Source of the DNA: Aquimarina sp. Aq107
GTDB lineage: Bacteria; Bacteroidota; Bacteroidia; Flavobacteriales; Flavobacteriaceae
Reading direction: 5' to 3'
Assembly: GCF_943733665.1 (NCBI RefSeq)
Contig: NZ_OX030782.1
Coordinates: 1,514,501-1,578,500, forward strand
DNA: 64,000 bases
Shown here: piece after piece, positions 1 through 8,799 of the stretch
Layout of the letters: the number at the start of each line of letters is the position of its first letter
How positions within the stretch are numbered: the first letter of the stretch is position 1
The notes under the pieces: generated by a model
What the model was told of the DNA's origin: nothing
The model's input: the letters and a program-made list of their open reading frames with translations, nothing else
The model's database searches: none
Made by a program: the position numbers and the translations under genes

Positions 1-24
1 AGATAGGTAATGTTTTTAGAGAGG

Positions 25-687
25 TTATTTATAATCTAATGTTAACGATGTGCCTTTGTTTTTATAGACAATATCAAGTACATTACTTTCTCCTAAAAAT
101 ATGGAATAGACGAAATTATCCGTTTTAGTATGATACTTTATTTCTTTGATTTTATTAAATACCTGATATAGCGTTTCTAGTTTAAATTCATTATTGTTAA
201 CTTTTAGAACACGTCGATTTATTTTGGATGAGGTTTGAACCGTAATAGAAATAGAACTATCTTTATATTGTTGACCGACAACTATATTTTTAATGCTGAA
301 TTGTTCCTCATTCAATTCATATACCATAACCAAATCTTCATCATTTACTTGATCAAAAGAAAATTCGTTTGGAGGAGTATATAAGTATACATCACTTGCT
401 GTTAACGATAAAGAAGTACCATATTGATGATCTTTATAGGTTTTTGGCAAATTATCCATATAGCTGGATGCTTTTAAAGAATCGACAAAGTGTTTTTGGG
501 CTTTTATTTCACCTACTACATAAAGATTCATTTTTTTCAATGCATCGATATCATTTTCAATATCAAAAACATAATTGGTGTAATATTCATTTAATGAGCA
601 ATAACGAATACTCATTCCTTGTTGCTGCGGTTTACAACAGTTTACTAGAATAATTATTAATAGATATTTTAGAGTCTTTTTTTTCAA
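25..687 (-). CDS. Hypothetical lipoprotein
   Basis: A 220-residue protein I do not recognise. The N-terminus is a classical lipoprotein signal: several lysines, a hydrophobic stretch and a lipobox ending at Cys17 or Cys18 (L-V-N-C-C). The start codon is TTG; no ATG lies before the signal, so TTG is the only start that keeps it. The rest is soluble and rich in charged and beta-forming residues, so it is probably anchored to the outer membrane or facing the periplasm. It points away from the following gene and lies at the edge of the T6SS effector region, so an immunity or accessory role is possible but unsupported by any motif. Confidence 0.6.
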   Translation of the reverse strand: MKKKTLKYLLIIILVNCCKPQQQGMSIRYCSLNEYYTNYVFDIENDIDALKKMNLYVVGEIKAQKHFVDSLKASSYMDNLPKTYKDHQYGTSLSLTASDVYLYTPPNEFSFDQVNDEDLVMVYELNEEQFSIKNIVVGQQYKDSSISITVQTSSKINRRVLKVNNNEFKLETLYQVFNKIKEIKYHTKTDNFVYSIFLGESNVLDIVYKNKGTSLTLDYK

Positions 688-751
688 TTAATAATAAGGA
701 TTATTTACCTTTCCAAAATTAAGATTATTATCTCAACCAAATTTGATTTTG

Positions 752-1615
752 ATGTTTACTAAACAATACGTTTTTTCAATTCTATGTTTATTAATCTCTT
801 TTTTTTCCAATAGTCAGGAAGTTACAAATAATTGGGTAGCTGGAAAGTGGAATATTGAAGAAGTGATCGTTCCGGATCAAAAATTTAATGATAAAAAAGA
901 GAGAATATTTATTGCCGAATTAGGAAAAACAGTTTTACATTTTAAGGGGGATGGACATTTTTCTTTTATTTATAGTGGAGATGATAAGGAACTTATAAGA
1001 AACATTAAAGAACTAGAAAACGTTAGATGGAACGCTATTGAAGGAGAAAACGCGATCTTGTTAGAAAAAGAAACTCCTTTGGTTGTACTACCGGTCGAAA
1101 TTGGAGAAAATATTATAATTGGTTTTTTTCAACCTATCAAGTTTCGAGTTTCTAAAATAAAAGATGAGCTCGTTAATTTTTTACCGAAACCAGCAATTGA
1201 ACGAGAAAATGTTGAAGTCGAGCGAAATGTAGATTCGGTATTCAAGTTCGTTGAGGTTGACAAAAAAGGTTTGAAAGACTCAGTGATTTCTGAATATCCG
1301 GTTCTGGAAGGTTGTGAGAAAAAAAAAGGGGTTAGTTGTTTTAATAAAGTTATTAGAAATAGAATAGCAAGGGAATTAAATTTAAAAAAATATAAGTCCG
1401 TACAAGATTCCAAACGTATGAGGTTATCAGTATCATTTGTTATAGACATTGATAAGGGGATTAAGAATATTGAAACTACCTCTGAAGATGAAGCTTTATC
1501 TTATGATTTAAAATTGATTATGAATAATTTGGGAGTTATCGAACAAGCGAAGGATGATAGAGGGAAGCCAATGATCAGTTCTTATATCATTCCTTTAACA
1601 TTATTAATACGATAG
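752..1615 (+). CDS. Secreted protein with TonB-C-terminal-like domain
   Basis: A 287-residue exported protein of unknown function. I start at the ATG at 752 rather than the TTG nine bases upstream, because it gives a clean signal peptide (residues 1 to about 21). The middle part (W-V-A-G-K-W-N-I) has the look of a small beta-barrel or lipocalin-like domain. From about residue 182 the pattern PVLEGC, a second Cys ten residues on, then SVSFVIDIDKGIKNIE and a final hydrophobic strand resembles the TonB C-terminal fold common in flavobacterial envelope proteins. There is no TonB-type proline-rich linker or N-terminal anchor, so it is not a true TonB. The family assignment is inference from motif spacing. 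Confidence 0.6.
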   Translation: MFTKQYVFSILCLLISFFSNSQEVTNNWVAGKWNIEEVIVPDQKFNDKKERIFIAELGKTVLHFKGDGHFSFIYSGDDKELIRNIKELENVRWNAIEGENAILLEKETPLVVLPVEIGENIIIGFFQPIKFRVSKIKDELVNFLPKPAIERENVEVERNVDSVFKFVEVDKKGLKDSVISEYPVLEGCEKKKGVSCFNKVIRNRIARELNLKKYKSVQDSKRMRLSVSFVIDIDKGIKNIETTSEDEALSYDLKLIMNNLGVIEQAKDDRGKPMISSYIIPLTLLIR

Positions 1616-1656
1616 ATTACTTAAAAGATTTAAAGTAACTATGATGAAATTTGCAA

Positions 1657-2415
1657 TTACCATCCACCTATCTTTTCTCGTTCTTCTTGTTGTTTTTTAG
1701 TGGCTTCTGGAGTTTTGATAATGCTTGGATATTGAGGTTTTGGAAACCCTTCGGCTTTGCGCCGTTCATAATCTTGTTCCCGAAACTCATCAAAAGCATC
1801 ACCAGGAGGTAATGGTCGATTTTTATCCATATACCAGGTAATCATTGCTAAATCTTCATAACAATTAGTGCCGCCAAATGAAAAAATATCAAAAGATCTT
1901 ATTTTATTGGGCCTTACTACTTGCAGTATAAAAGCTCCAGTACCATCTTCATTACCAGTAGTATAATTAAATTCGACATCCTGAAATGTCATTGTTATAT
2001 TTTTTTGCCAAAAAGTACCTGTAAAGGTAATTAGTCCATCTAATCTATTAAGTATATGTTCTTTTTTTGGCATCGTTAAATAATAAACAATGAAGAAAAT
2101 TAGAGAAATTATTGATATAGAAAAAAGGCTAATGCCCATAATCCCTAAAGAACCTTTAAAGTACCAGACATAAGAGAATAATAATAATACGAAAATGCAA
2201 ATTATACTTCCTACCAAAGGAATTGCGTTAGCACCCGTTTTTATTTGAACATATTCATTACTTAAATATAAATAGTTACCGTTTTTAGATACCCATTCTT
2301 TTTTAATACCTCTTGGCTTTACACCAATATTTTTGGTTAAGCCTTTATAATATTTTTTATTTAAATTGTTCGTTTGGTAAGCTGTGTGTGTGACTTGTCT
2401 TTTAAAACCTACCAT
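1657..2415 (-). CDS. Two-helix membrane protein, candidate immunity protein of the VasX-like effector
   Basis: A 252-residue protein with two adjacent hydrophobic helices (about residues 66-86 and 91-113), then a soluble domain with strands such as LDGLITFTGTFWQKNITMTF and a proline-rich C-terminus. The layout recalls DUF6708-type proteins found beside T6SS effectors, but the match is only by general pattern. Its ATG overlaps the last 7 bases of the upstream 1089-residue VasX-like gene, so the two are translationally coupled. Immunity proteins for pore-forming T6SS effectors are typically inner-membrane proteins encoded directly downstream, which fits. Function is inferred from position and topology. 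Confidence 0.6.
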   Translation of the reverse strand: MVGFKRQVTHTAYQTNNLNKKYYKGLTKNIGVKPRGIKKEWVSKNGNYLYLSNEYVQIKTGANAIPLVGSIICIFVLLLFSYVWYFKGSLGIMGISLFSISIISLIFFIVYYLTMPKKEHILNRLDGLITFTGTFWQKNITMTFQDVEFNYTTGNEDGTGAFILQVVRPNKIRSFDIFSFGGTNCYEDLAMITWYMDKNRPLPPGDAFDEFREQDYERRKAEGFPKPQYPSIIKTPEATKKQQEEREKIGGW

Positions 2416-5400
2416 GTTTCAGGGTTTTTGAGATCACCTAAAGAAGTAATGTTTACTGCTTTATTTTGTTTTAAACTACTAATATATAATCCCGCACTTA
2501 AACTTCTCACTCGTATTTTGGCTCCTAGAAAACGTTCTTCACCAGCTAGTGGATAAGGGAAATGTAAATGTTGACTTTTATCAAGGTGTAAACGCCCTGC
2601 AAAGATTACTTCAGATTGTAAACGAATTTTATCTTTATGTATATCAGGTACTGAAAATTCTACCTGTAGTGCATTATCTCTTTTTGGATCTTTTACCGTA
2701 ATGGGTTTGTTCATGATCATCTTAATTGCTCCTCCATTTTTTACTCCTTTTGGGTAAAAATATGCATAAGCTTCTAATTGATCAGGGTCATTAAAAAACT
2801 GACTAAATACCATAGTCGCAGTAAAACGAGATGCTGTAGATACTGAACTACTTGTGCTCACTCCAAAGGAATCACGTCCACTGGTAAAGGTTTGTGTATC
2901 TGGATCTATAGGTTCAAAAGCAATTTGTTTACATATAATAGCGTCAAACAAACTGGCCTCAGCATCTGCTGGATGCATCAATGTTTCCGTATAATCGTCA
3001 TCCACTAAATCTTCTTTGCTAGCCAGTACCTTACGACTGTATATCATTGGGGTGTCTTCTTCATCTTTAGGAAATGCTTCCGTATCGCTTAATACAAAGT
3101 TTTTGAAAAATGTTTCCAATTCACTATCACTTAATAACGTAGCAATAATAATTAATCCTACGCCAATACCCGCAGCGATCCATCCAACTGGGCCAGCAAC
3201 CGAGGCAGAGGCAAAAATATATGGTGCCGCAGTTGATAATGCAAATGCAGCTCCAGCACCAGCCAGAGCGATTCCACTATCTACATCTCCTTTATCCATG
3301 GCTTCTATACTTTCCCAAAAACACATTCCAGCTGTAAATGCCCCTCCAACTACACTTGCTACTTTAGTTGAATTTTTTAAAATACTAGAAACTTCCTTAC
3401 CTCCAAACTCCACAAATGCTTTTCTTAGATTTAATCCAGCTTCTCCCATTTTTATGCTGGCACCAGCAAAATTGGTAATATTTTTTTCATTTATTTCATC
3501 ATTTAAATGGTCTTTTCGTACTTTATTAAACGCGGCTCCAAGATTGATAAATTCCAAAATTGCAAATACCCCATTAAACGCACGACCATTCACCATTTGA
3601 GCAATTTTTACATTTTTTGCATTGGATTTTATTTGATCAGCATCTATCTTCTTTCGTACGCGTAAACCTATTTTGTTTTGTGTGCCACCACTTTCCACAC
3701 TTTCCAATATTTCAATACCTTCACTACCATGTATCGCCCTTAATACTTCGGTTTGCATTTTGGTATTCTTAAAACCAGGTTTTCGTTTGAGTAAATTCCC
3801 TTTTTTCCCCCCATAATTTTGTTTTCCTTTTACACGTACGTGATTAGATTGTTTGATATAATCATCATCAATTTCAACACCTAGCTCGTGTAGCCGCATT
3901 CTCATCTCTCCATCCTCGATATGAAACATTGCTTCATCATAAACAGTAAGGTTTTCGTTTAGTTTTTTAACTATGAATTCCTGTTTTTCCGTAATCTCTT
4001 TAAACATGGTTCGCCCTACTTGTTTCATTACGAAAGCCTGTTTTGCATGATGGCCTAATTTTTTCTTGTAAACCTTTGCAATTTTATGGCTAATACTTCT
4101 ACCTTTATCAATTACTTTGTCCAAATTAATGGTAGGTGTAAGCAGTGCATATATAGGATCTAATTTTTCATATCCTGAAGTCTTACTTTTTGCATTAGTA
4201 TTAGAAAACTCTTCTTCATAGTCTTTATCTATCATTCGATACACCCAATCGATCCATTCATCAGAATTTTTATAGTGCTTTTTTAATAACATATGCCTGT
4301 CGAAATCATATGTGTTAATAGTAATAGCATCAATAATTTCTAACACTAATCCACGTCCTTCTATGGTTCGTTCTACTAGGTTATCTATATAATCATCTAG
4401 AACCGTTTTAAACTCCTTTGTGTCAAGGTAGGTAGCAAAATCTTTTTTATATTCAAAGACTTCTTCTCTTAATGCTTTTCTTTCTTTGATCCCAAGAATT
4501 CCTTCTAGTTTTTGATAATCTAGACCATAGCCAATTGTACTTGTATTAGGTAATGTATGTGTGGTATGTTTACCATAAAATGTTTTGGTTTTGGGACGAG
4601 GATCTAAAGAGTGTCGATCACTAAAATTCCATCCTGGTGACCCGCCATCATAATCTAGTATAGCATCATTATCATTGTAAACCATCAAATAACAGGTGAG
4701 AGCCAATGATATCAAAGATTGATATTCTTTTTCCGGTTTAGGTCCTTCAAGATTTCCATCTAATATTCTATCATAAGCTTGTTTTAAAGTTTCACCAGTT
4801 TGTATGGCATCAACTAAGGCTTTAAAATCAAGTATTTTATCTGATAAAAAGTTACTGATTTCTGCTGCAGAACTTATAGGATCCTCAAGGGTTATAAACA
4901 TATCTGTTTGTAAGTCAGGTTCCTGATGATTTGGGTTTTCTGTTCGGTTTTTTTCTCTTTTTTCTTCCTGTCGTTGTATGGTATCTATTTTTTGCTGGAT
5001 CGCTCTACATAGATTTTTTCTGTCTGCAGGAAAATAGGTTGTTATGTAGGAATAAGGTGCATGCTCAGTTGTACTTTGTATGAGTCCCAGAGGAAAACCG
5101 CTGGCTTGTATTTGGGTCATACGCTCTTTACGCTTATTAGTATCACCTGCTAAAGAATCATAATATGCTTTGGTCCATTGGATAGGAGAGTACGCTGCCC
5201 AAACGATGGATTCAAATTCTGCTTCATAAAATCCATTCGTATTGCTTTTTCCATCGGTAGTACGAACATCTGGAAAACCGTCGCCTCCTTTTTCCCAAGA
5301 GATAGATTTGAAATTACCGTATTCATCAACTTCAAACTCTATAGGTTCATCTGGTTTATTTTCATCTATGATATAGATATATCCAGGATTTAGACCTGTA

Positions 5401-5678
5401 TGTACGGTACTAAAATTCTCTAATTTAGGATCGGTAATAATAACTTCTTCTAGAATAACATTTCCATTTTCATCTTTTTGAGACTTCCCATCCTTGGTTT
5501 TCATTTTAGCCTTTATATGGCTCTGTTTTGGATTGTCTTCGAGTATACCCGATCGCAAAAAGTGAAGCTTTATAGTTGGTTCTTCTTTACATTCTAGCAC
5601 TAATGTTTGATTACTAAAATCAAAAGATCTTCCTTCTGCTTCTATTTGTAATGTTAATTTTCTAGTTCTGTCACCCAT
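2409..5678 (-). CDS. VasX-like T6SS effector candidate (pore-forming)
   Basis: A 1089-residue protein, the largest in the effector operon. The N-terminal 200 residues carry the hallmarks of the VasX / BTH_I2691-type effector N-domain: a GYIYIIDE strand, a short Y-G-N-F-K-S-I-S-W segment, and WAAYSPIQWT followed by a charged helix. Residues about 765-855 form an Ala/Gly-rich hydrophobic block with several possible membrane helices (SVVGGAFTAG, IALAGAGAAFALS, GPVGWIAAGIGVGLIIIATL), ending in DSELETFF, as in colicin-like VasX proteins. About 225 hydrophilic residues follow. Expected role: delivered through the VgrG/PAAR tip and inserted into the target membrane. It sits directly after the PAAR-like gene and overlaps a two-helix protein, the likely immunity partner. 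The family call is by eye. Confidence 0.65.
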   Translation of the reverse strand: MGDRTRKLTLQIEAEGRSFDFSNQTLVLECKEEPTIKLHFLRSGILEDNPKQSHIKAKMKTKDGKSQKDENGNVILEEVIITDPKLENFSTVHTGLNPGYIYIIDENKPDEPIEFEVDEYGNFKSISWEKGGDGFPDVRTTDGKSNTNGFYEAEFESIVWAAYSPIQWTKAYYDSLAGDTNKRKERMTQIQASGFPLGLIQSTTEHAPYSYITTYFPADRKNLCRAIQQKIDTIQRQEEKREKNRTENPNHQEPDLQTDMFITLEDPISSAAEISNFLSDKILDFKALVDAIQTGETLKQAYDRILDGNLEGPKPEKEYQSLISLALTCYLMVYNDNDAILDYDGGSPGWNFSDRHSLDPRPKTKTFYGKHTTHTLPNTSTIGYGLDYQKLEGILGIKERKALREEVFEYKKDFATYLDTKEFKTVLDDYIDNLVERTIEGRGLVLEIIDAITINTYDFDRHMLLKKHYKNSDEWIDWVYRMIDKDYEEEFSNTNAKSKTSGYEKLDPIYALLTPTINLDKVIDKGRSISHKIAKVYKKKLGHHAKQAFVMKQVGRTMFKEITEKQEFIVKKLNENLTVYDEAMFHIEDGEMRMRLHELGVEIDDDYIKQSNHVRVKGKQNYGGKKGNLLKRKPGFKNTKMQTEVLRAIHGSEGIEILESVESGGTQNKIGLRVRKKIDADQIKSNAKNVKIAQMVNGRAFNGVFAILEFINLGAAFNKVRKDHLNDEINEKNITNFAGASIKMGEAGLNLRKAFVEFGGKEVSSILKNSTKVASVVGGAFTAGMCFWESIEAMDKGDVDSGIALAGAGAAFALSTAAPYIFASASVAGPVGWIAAGIGVGLIIIATLLSDSELETFFKNFVLSDTEAFPKDEEDTPMIYSRKVLASKEDLVDDDYTETLMHPADAEASLFDAIICKQIAFEPIDPDTQTFTSGRDSFGVSTSSSVSTASRFTATMVFSQFFNDPDQLEAYAYFYPKGVKNGGAIKMIMNKPITVKDPKRDNALQVEFSVPDIHKDKIRLQSEVIFAGRLHLDKSQHLHFPYPLAGEERFLGAKIRVRSLSAGLYISSLKQNKAVNITSLGDLKNPETW

Positions 5679-5764
5679 AATAATAGAAATTTACTCGATC
5701 ACGAGATTACATATTCTGAGACTTTTATTGAAATCAAAAATGTTTTCAAAGAAAATATCTCTTC

Positions 5765-6460
5765 TTACTTGCCATTAGTACTTTGCTTTTCCTTATTCCA
5801 ATCTTCTTTTGTATCTAATGGCTTTAATTCCGCAGAACCATCTGCTTTAACTGTACCTGTGTATACTATTTGATTTTGTTGTCCATCAATTTGTTTTCCG
5901 TTTTTTTCGGAAACATTTACTTTTACACTTTTGCCAGGATCCATATTTTCTGTCATAACAAATATGGTTGCTTTTTCTCCATAATTGATTTTATCAATCT
6001 TTTCTTTACCAGCAGCATCCATCCAATAACTTTCTACTACCTTGGGAGCTTTGTCGTTGCCCATCATCGCACCAGGAATAGTCATTGCAATTTCCTTGAA
6101 TTTTTCACTAGCATTTCCACCAGTATTGATCTGCATAGGTTGCATAATGGTAACTTTACCTCCAGTACCACACATACATTCAGAATCTTCGTATAAGAAT
6201 TTTTTACTTCCTCCTAATGTTGAGGTTTTAGTAGTTTTAGTCCACTTTTGTAGCGCTGGAATACAAGGTAAATATCCACCACTAGTTGGTTTTAGTTTAC
6301 ATTGTCCGAAAGTAGCAGGCACCTGAACATCCATATCCGTAGCTTTAAACTTGCCTTGGATTTTCACTTTTTGATTTTGCGTTACTAAAAGCTTAGCAGG
6401 CACAAAGCCCTGATTACATTCTAATAATGCGCCATCTAATACATATATTTTACTACTCAT
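5765..6460 (-). CDS. DUF4280 PAAR-like T6SS tip protein
   Basis: A 231-residue protein with the DUF4280 signature: it opens with a short strand then G-A-L-L-E-C-N-Q-G (Cys15), followed by a P-x-T-F-G-Q-C motif and a conserved P-C-I-P-A-L-Q-K-W segment, and later an E-C-M-C-G-T-G-G-K cluster. DUF4280 proteins act like PAAR proteins: a cysteine-containing cone that caps the VgrG trimer and carries toxins. The C-terminal 80 residues form a separate beta-rich domain with no recognised toxin motif. It lies 12 bp after the unknown 289-residue gene and 86 bp before the VasX-like effector, so it is the probable carrier of that effector. Confidence 0.82.
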   Translation of the reverse strand: MSSKIYVLDGALLECNQGFVPAKLLVTQNQKVKIQGKFKATDMDVQVPATFGQCKLKPTSGGYLPCIPALQKWTKTTKTSTLGGSKKFLYEDSECMCGTGGKVTIMQPMQINTGGNASEKFKEIAMTIPGAMMGNDKAPKVVESYWMDAAGKEKIDKINYGEKATIFVMTENMDPGKSVKVNVSEKNGKQIDGQQNQIVYTGTVKADGSAELKPLDTKEDWNKEKQSTNGK

Positions 6461-6471
6461 CTTTTTCTAAA

Positions 6472-7341
6472 TTAAAGGTTATGGTAGTTGTTTTTTTTAT
6501 ATAAATCCTTTACTTCGAAGGAGTAATTTAATTTTCCTTTGGTTACCAATCCAAATTGGGGTTTTACTTTATAAGTACCTTTATACTCAAAATCTAACAT
6601 GTGTTTATCACCTGGATTCGTTGGTAATTTGCCTAAAAATCCGTTAAGCTTAGCTAATGGAAACTTTTTATGATCAATATCCATTTCGGCATCTGATGTA
6701 ATAGTTACCTTGGTGAACCCAATATCTTGTTTAGAAATCTTTTTTTGCTCTAAAATTGGGATGTTTATATTACCTAGGGCATTGGCAGATACTTTAGTTT
6801 GTTGTGCTAACTTTTTATCTTCAAATTCTTGATAAAAAATATTAGTAAAAAAGAATTGATAAAAATTATCTTCTAAAAATACGCGCTGAATATTATCTTC
6901 TTGTAATTGCCAATCAAAATCACTTGTCATTTTAAGCAAATCTGGGTATTCTTCTAAAAGATCAATTTTTACTTCTTTCCATTTTTGTCTTATTTCTTTG
7001 GTGTTGTTTACCTTATTCAATTTAAAACTCTTGTCAACTTTTAGTTCTAAGATATCATTAACTGAAGCAACTTTTAGCGCGATTTTTTGTGCTTTATCTA
7101 TCTTACGAATAACACTAAATTTTTCATTTAATAGGAATCTCTTTTTAACTTCCATTCTATAATTTAGAAGCCCTTCTTGATCAATTCCATAAAAAGTTAA
7201 ATCAAATTCGATCCCCACAGCAGCAGAGGATTTATTTTTACCTTGTTCTATAAGGTTAACTACCTCAGAAGTATAGGTGCGGGTAATTCGCTCTCCGTTG
7301 AGTTTTATAATCTGATTGATATGGGGTAGGGCACGTTGCAT
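6472..7341 (-). CDS. Unknown effector-operon protein, possible adaptor
   Basis: A 289-residue soluble protein that I do not recognise. There is no signal peptide, membrane helix or catalytic motif. It is charged, with a lysine-rich middle (residues about 60-120) and a beta-rich C-terminal part ending in KVKPQFGLVTKGKLNYSFEVKDLY. It lies between the Tle1-like phospholipase (10 bp upstream) and the DUF4280 PAAR-like gene (11 bp downstream) in a tightly packed operon. Dedicated adaptors or chaperones that load effectors onto VgrG or PAAR are commonly encoded there, so adaptor is the best positional guess. It does not resemble DUF4123, DUF2169 or DUF1795 adaptors as far as I can judge by eye. Confidence 0.6.
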   Translation of the reverse strand: MQRALPHINQIIKLNGERITRTYTSEVVNLIEQGKNKSSAAVGIEFDLTFYGIDQEGLLNYRMEVKKRFLLNEKFSVIRKIDKAQKIALKVASVNDILELKVDKSFKLNKVNNTKEIRQKWKEVKIDLLEEYPDLLKMTSDFDWQLQEDNIQRVFLEDNFYQFFFTNIFYQEFEDKKLAQQTKVSANALGNINIPILEQKKISKQDIGFTKVTITSDAEMDIDHKKFPLAKLNGFLGKLPTNPGDKHMLDFEYKGTYKVKPQFGLVTKGKLNYSFEVKDLYKKNNYHNL

Positions 7342-7351
7342 GATTATTTTG

Positions 7352-8791
7352 TTATCCAGCTTGTGTTACTCGTTCTCGATTACCATTTACTCTATTTGGT
7401 CCCATACCTATACTACTGTAATGAGCAGAAAAATGGAAATAACGGTTTCTAAGCGTCTCTAATAATATTCTATGTTCTGGATTGTCATAAGACATTTCTA
7501 CACCATCGTTAAATACATATTCATCCAGAATGGTTTTAGCTGAATTTAATTCATTAGGTATTTTAAACTCTCGAGAGATTTTGCTCATTATTAAATTCAC
7601 ATTTTTATCAATTGAGAATTTTGTCATAATTTGTAAAGGAATAAAACTGTATTTGTTACTTAGACCTTTTCTATCTCCAGTGAGCGTTCCCCAAAAGTCA
7701 CTTACCGTTATTTCTTTAGGTTTAAACCATCCTTGATCAATGAGTAATTGCCTTTCTCTTTCTAGATCATTAAGATTTGTAATTGTATAATCAAGACGAA
7801 CTTCTTCATCTGCATTATCCACATAACCGCCTCCAATGTCAGAATGAACTCCAGGAAGAAATTTCTCGACACCTCTATTACCTGTACTTCTGATATCCGT
7901 AAGTCTAAAATTACTTCGATGTTCATCGGCAGCAGCAAGTTGCAATGTATGTTGAGATTTTTTTACAGCGTTTAACTTTAATTGAGTAGTATTATTATGG
8001 TGAGACAGTCCTAAGGAAGCCACCGTATCAAATAATCCTGCAAAATGAATTATTATCATTTTTACTTTGATTCCTTTTTCTTCTAGGAATTCACCAAGTG
8101 CTCCATAATCTACCTTATAATAGATTTTTCCACCGCGTCCTACACGTTTTTTAAATTGCCCTTTTCTTTGAGTTATTTCATATATAAAATTCCTTGCAGC
8201 TGCTGCACCTCTACTAAAGCCGTACGTTTCTATAGTGAGTGTGTTAATATTTGTAATACTTAAATCTGCAATAGCATTAGATACTTCTTCACACCCTTTT
8301 TTTACTTTAGCTCGGACTCCAGTAGATCCTGTACCTAATCCCATTCCCGTTTTAGAATCGGAACTTTCATTTTCTGTACCAATACCTTCTATGTAAATAG
8401 AAAATTTTTTTATTGTCTCTTCTTCTACAGGTTCATAAGCTGGTTCCATTCGGGATACATTCGAGTGATCATTATCATAGCTACCTGTTTTATTAGGACT
8501 CCATGGAGTTCCCCACCAAAAATCGCGATACTTTTTTACAAGCTCCTCATCATGTGGCTCACCTCTTTTCATCTTCTCATACTCCAAACGAATATTCGTA
8601 TTTTCTCTATTGTTGGCTGTTCCATCAAAAAAAACAGCGGCTGTGACATTTACAGAATCATCTGGTGTTAACTCTTCATACTCTGCATTCCCTACATGAA
8701 CTGGAGCGGTTTGCACATTAACTCCGCTTAGTACATTTTTGCTAGCCTCTTGAGCTCCCGATGATGTAGCTGTCAATCCAATACCTCCCAT
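7352..8791 (-). CDS. DUF2235 phospholipase effector (Tle1-like)
   Basis: A 479-residue protein of the DUF2235 family, alpha/beta hydrolases that include the T6SS phospholipase effector Tle1. Visible motifs: VFFDGTANN near residues 53-60, the nucleophile elbow G-F-S-R-G with Ser193, F-D-T-V with Asp255, and H-S-D-I-G-G-G-Y with His316, giving a complete Ser-Asp-His triad in the expected order. Tle1 enzymes release fatty acids from phospholipids in the periplasm of target cells. No signal peptide is present, as expected for T6SS cargo. The gene follows the DUF2931 lipoprotein gene by 8 bp in the vgrG operon, which supports a toxin and immunity pair. Confidence 0.85.
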   Translation of the reverse strand: MGGIGLTATSSGAQEASKNVLSGVNVQTAPVHVGNAEYEELTPDDSVNVTAAVFFDGTANNRENTNIRLEYEKMKRGEPHDEELVKKYRDFWWGTPWSPNKTGSYDNDHSNVSRMEPAYEPVEEETIKKFSIYIEGIGTENESSDSKTGMGLGTGSTGVRAKVKKGCEEVSNAIADLSITNINTLTIETYGFSRGAAAARNFIYEITQRKGQFKKRVGRGGKIYYKVDYGALGEFLEEKGIKVKMIIIHFAGLFDTVASLGLSHHNNTTQLKLNAVKKSQHTLQLAAADEHRSNFRLTDIRSTGNRGVEKFLPGVHSDIGGGYVDNADEEVRLDYTITNLNDLERERQLLIDQGWFKPKEITVSDFWGTLTGDRKGLSNKYSFIPLQIMTKFSIDKNVNLIMSKISREFKIPNELNSAKTILDEYVFNDGVEMSYDNPEHRILLETLRNRYFHFSAHYSSIGMGPNRVNGNRERVTQAG

Positions 8792-8799
8792 AATATTTA

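Noticed and set aside
3016..3600. Open frame antisense to the VasX-like gene
   Set aside because: Rich in Pro, Ala and Ser as a mirror of the Ala/Gly-rich coding strand; no start context or homology.
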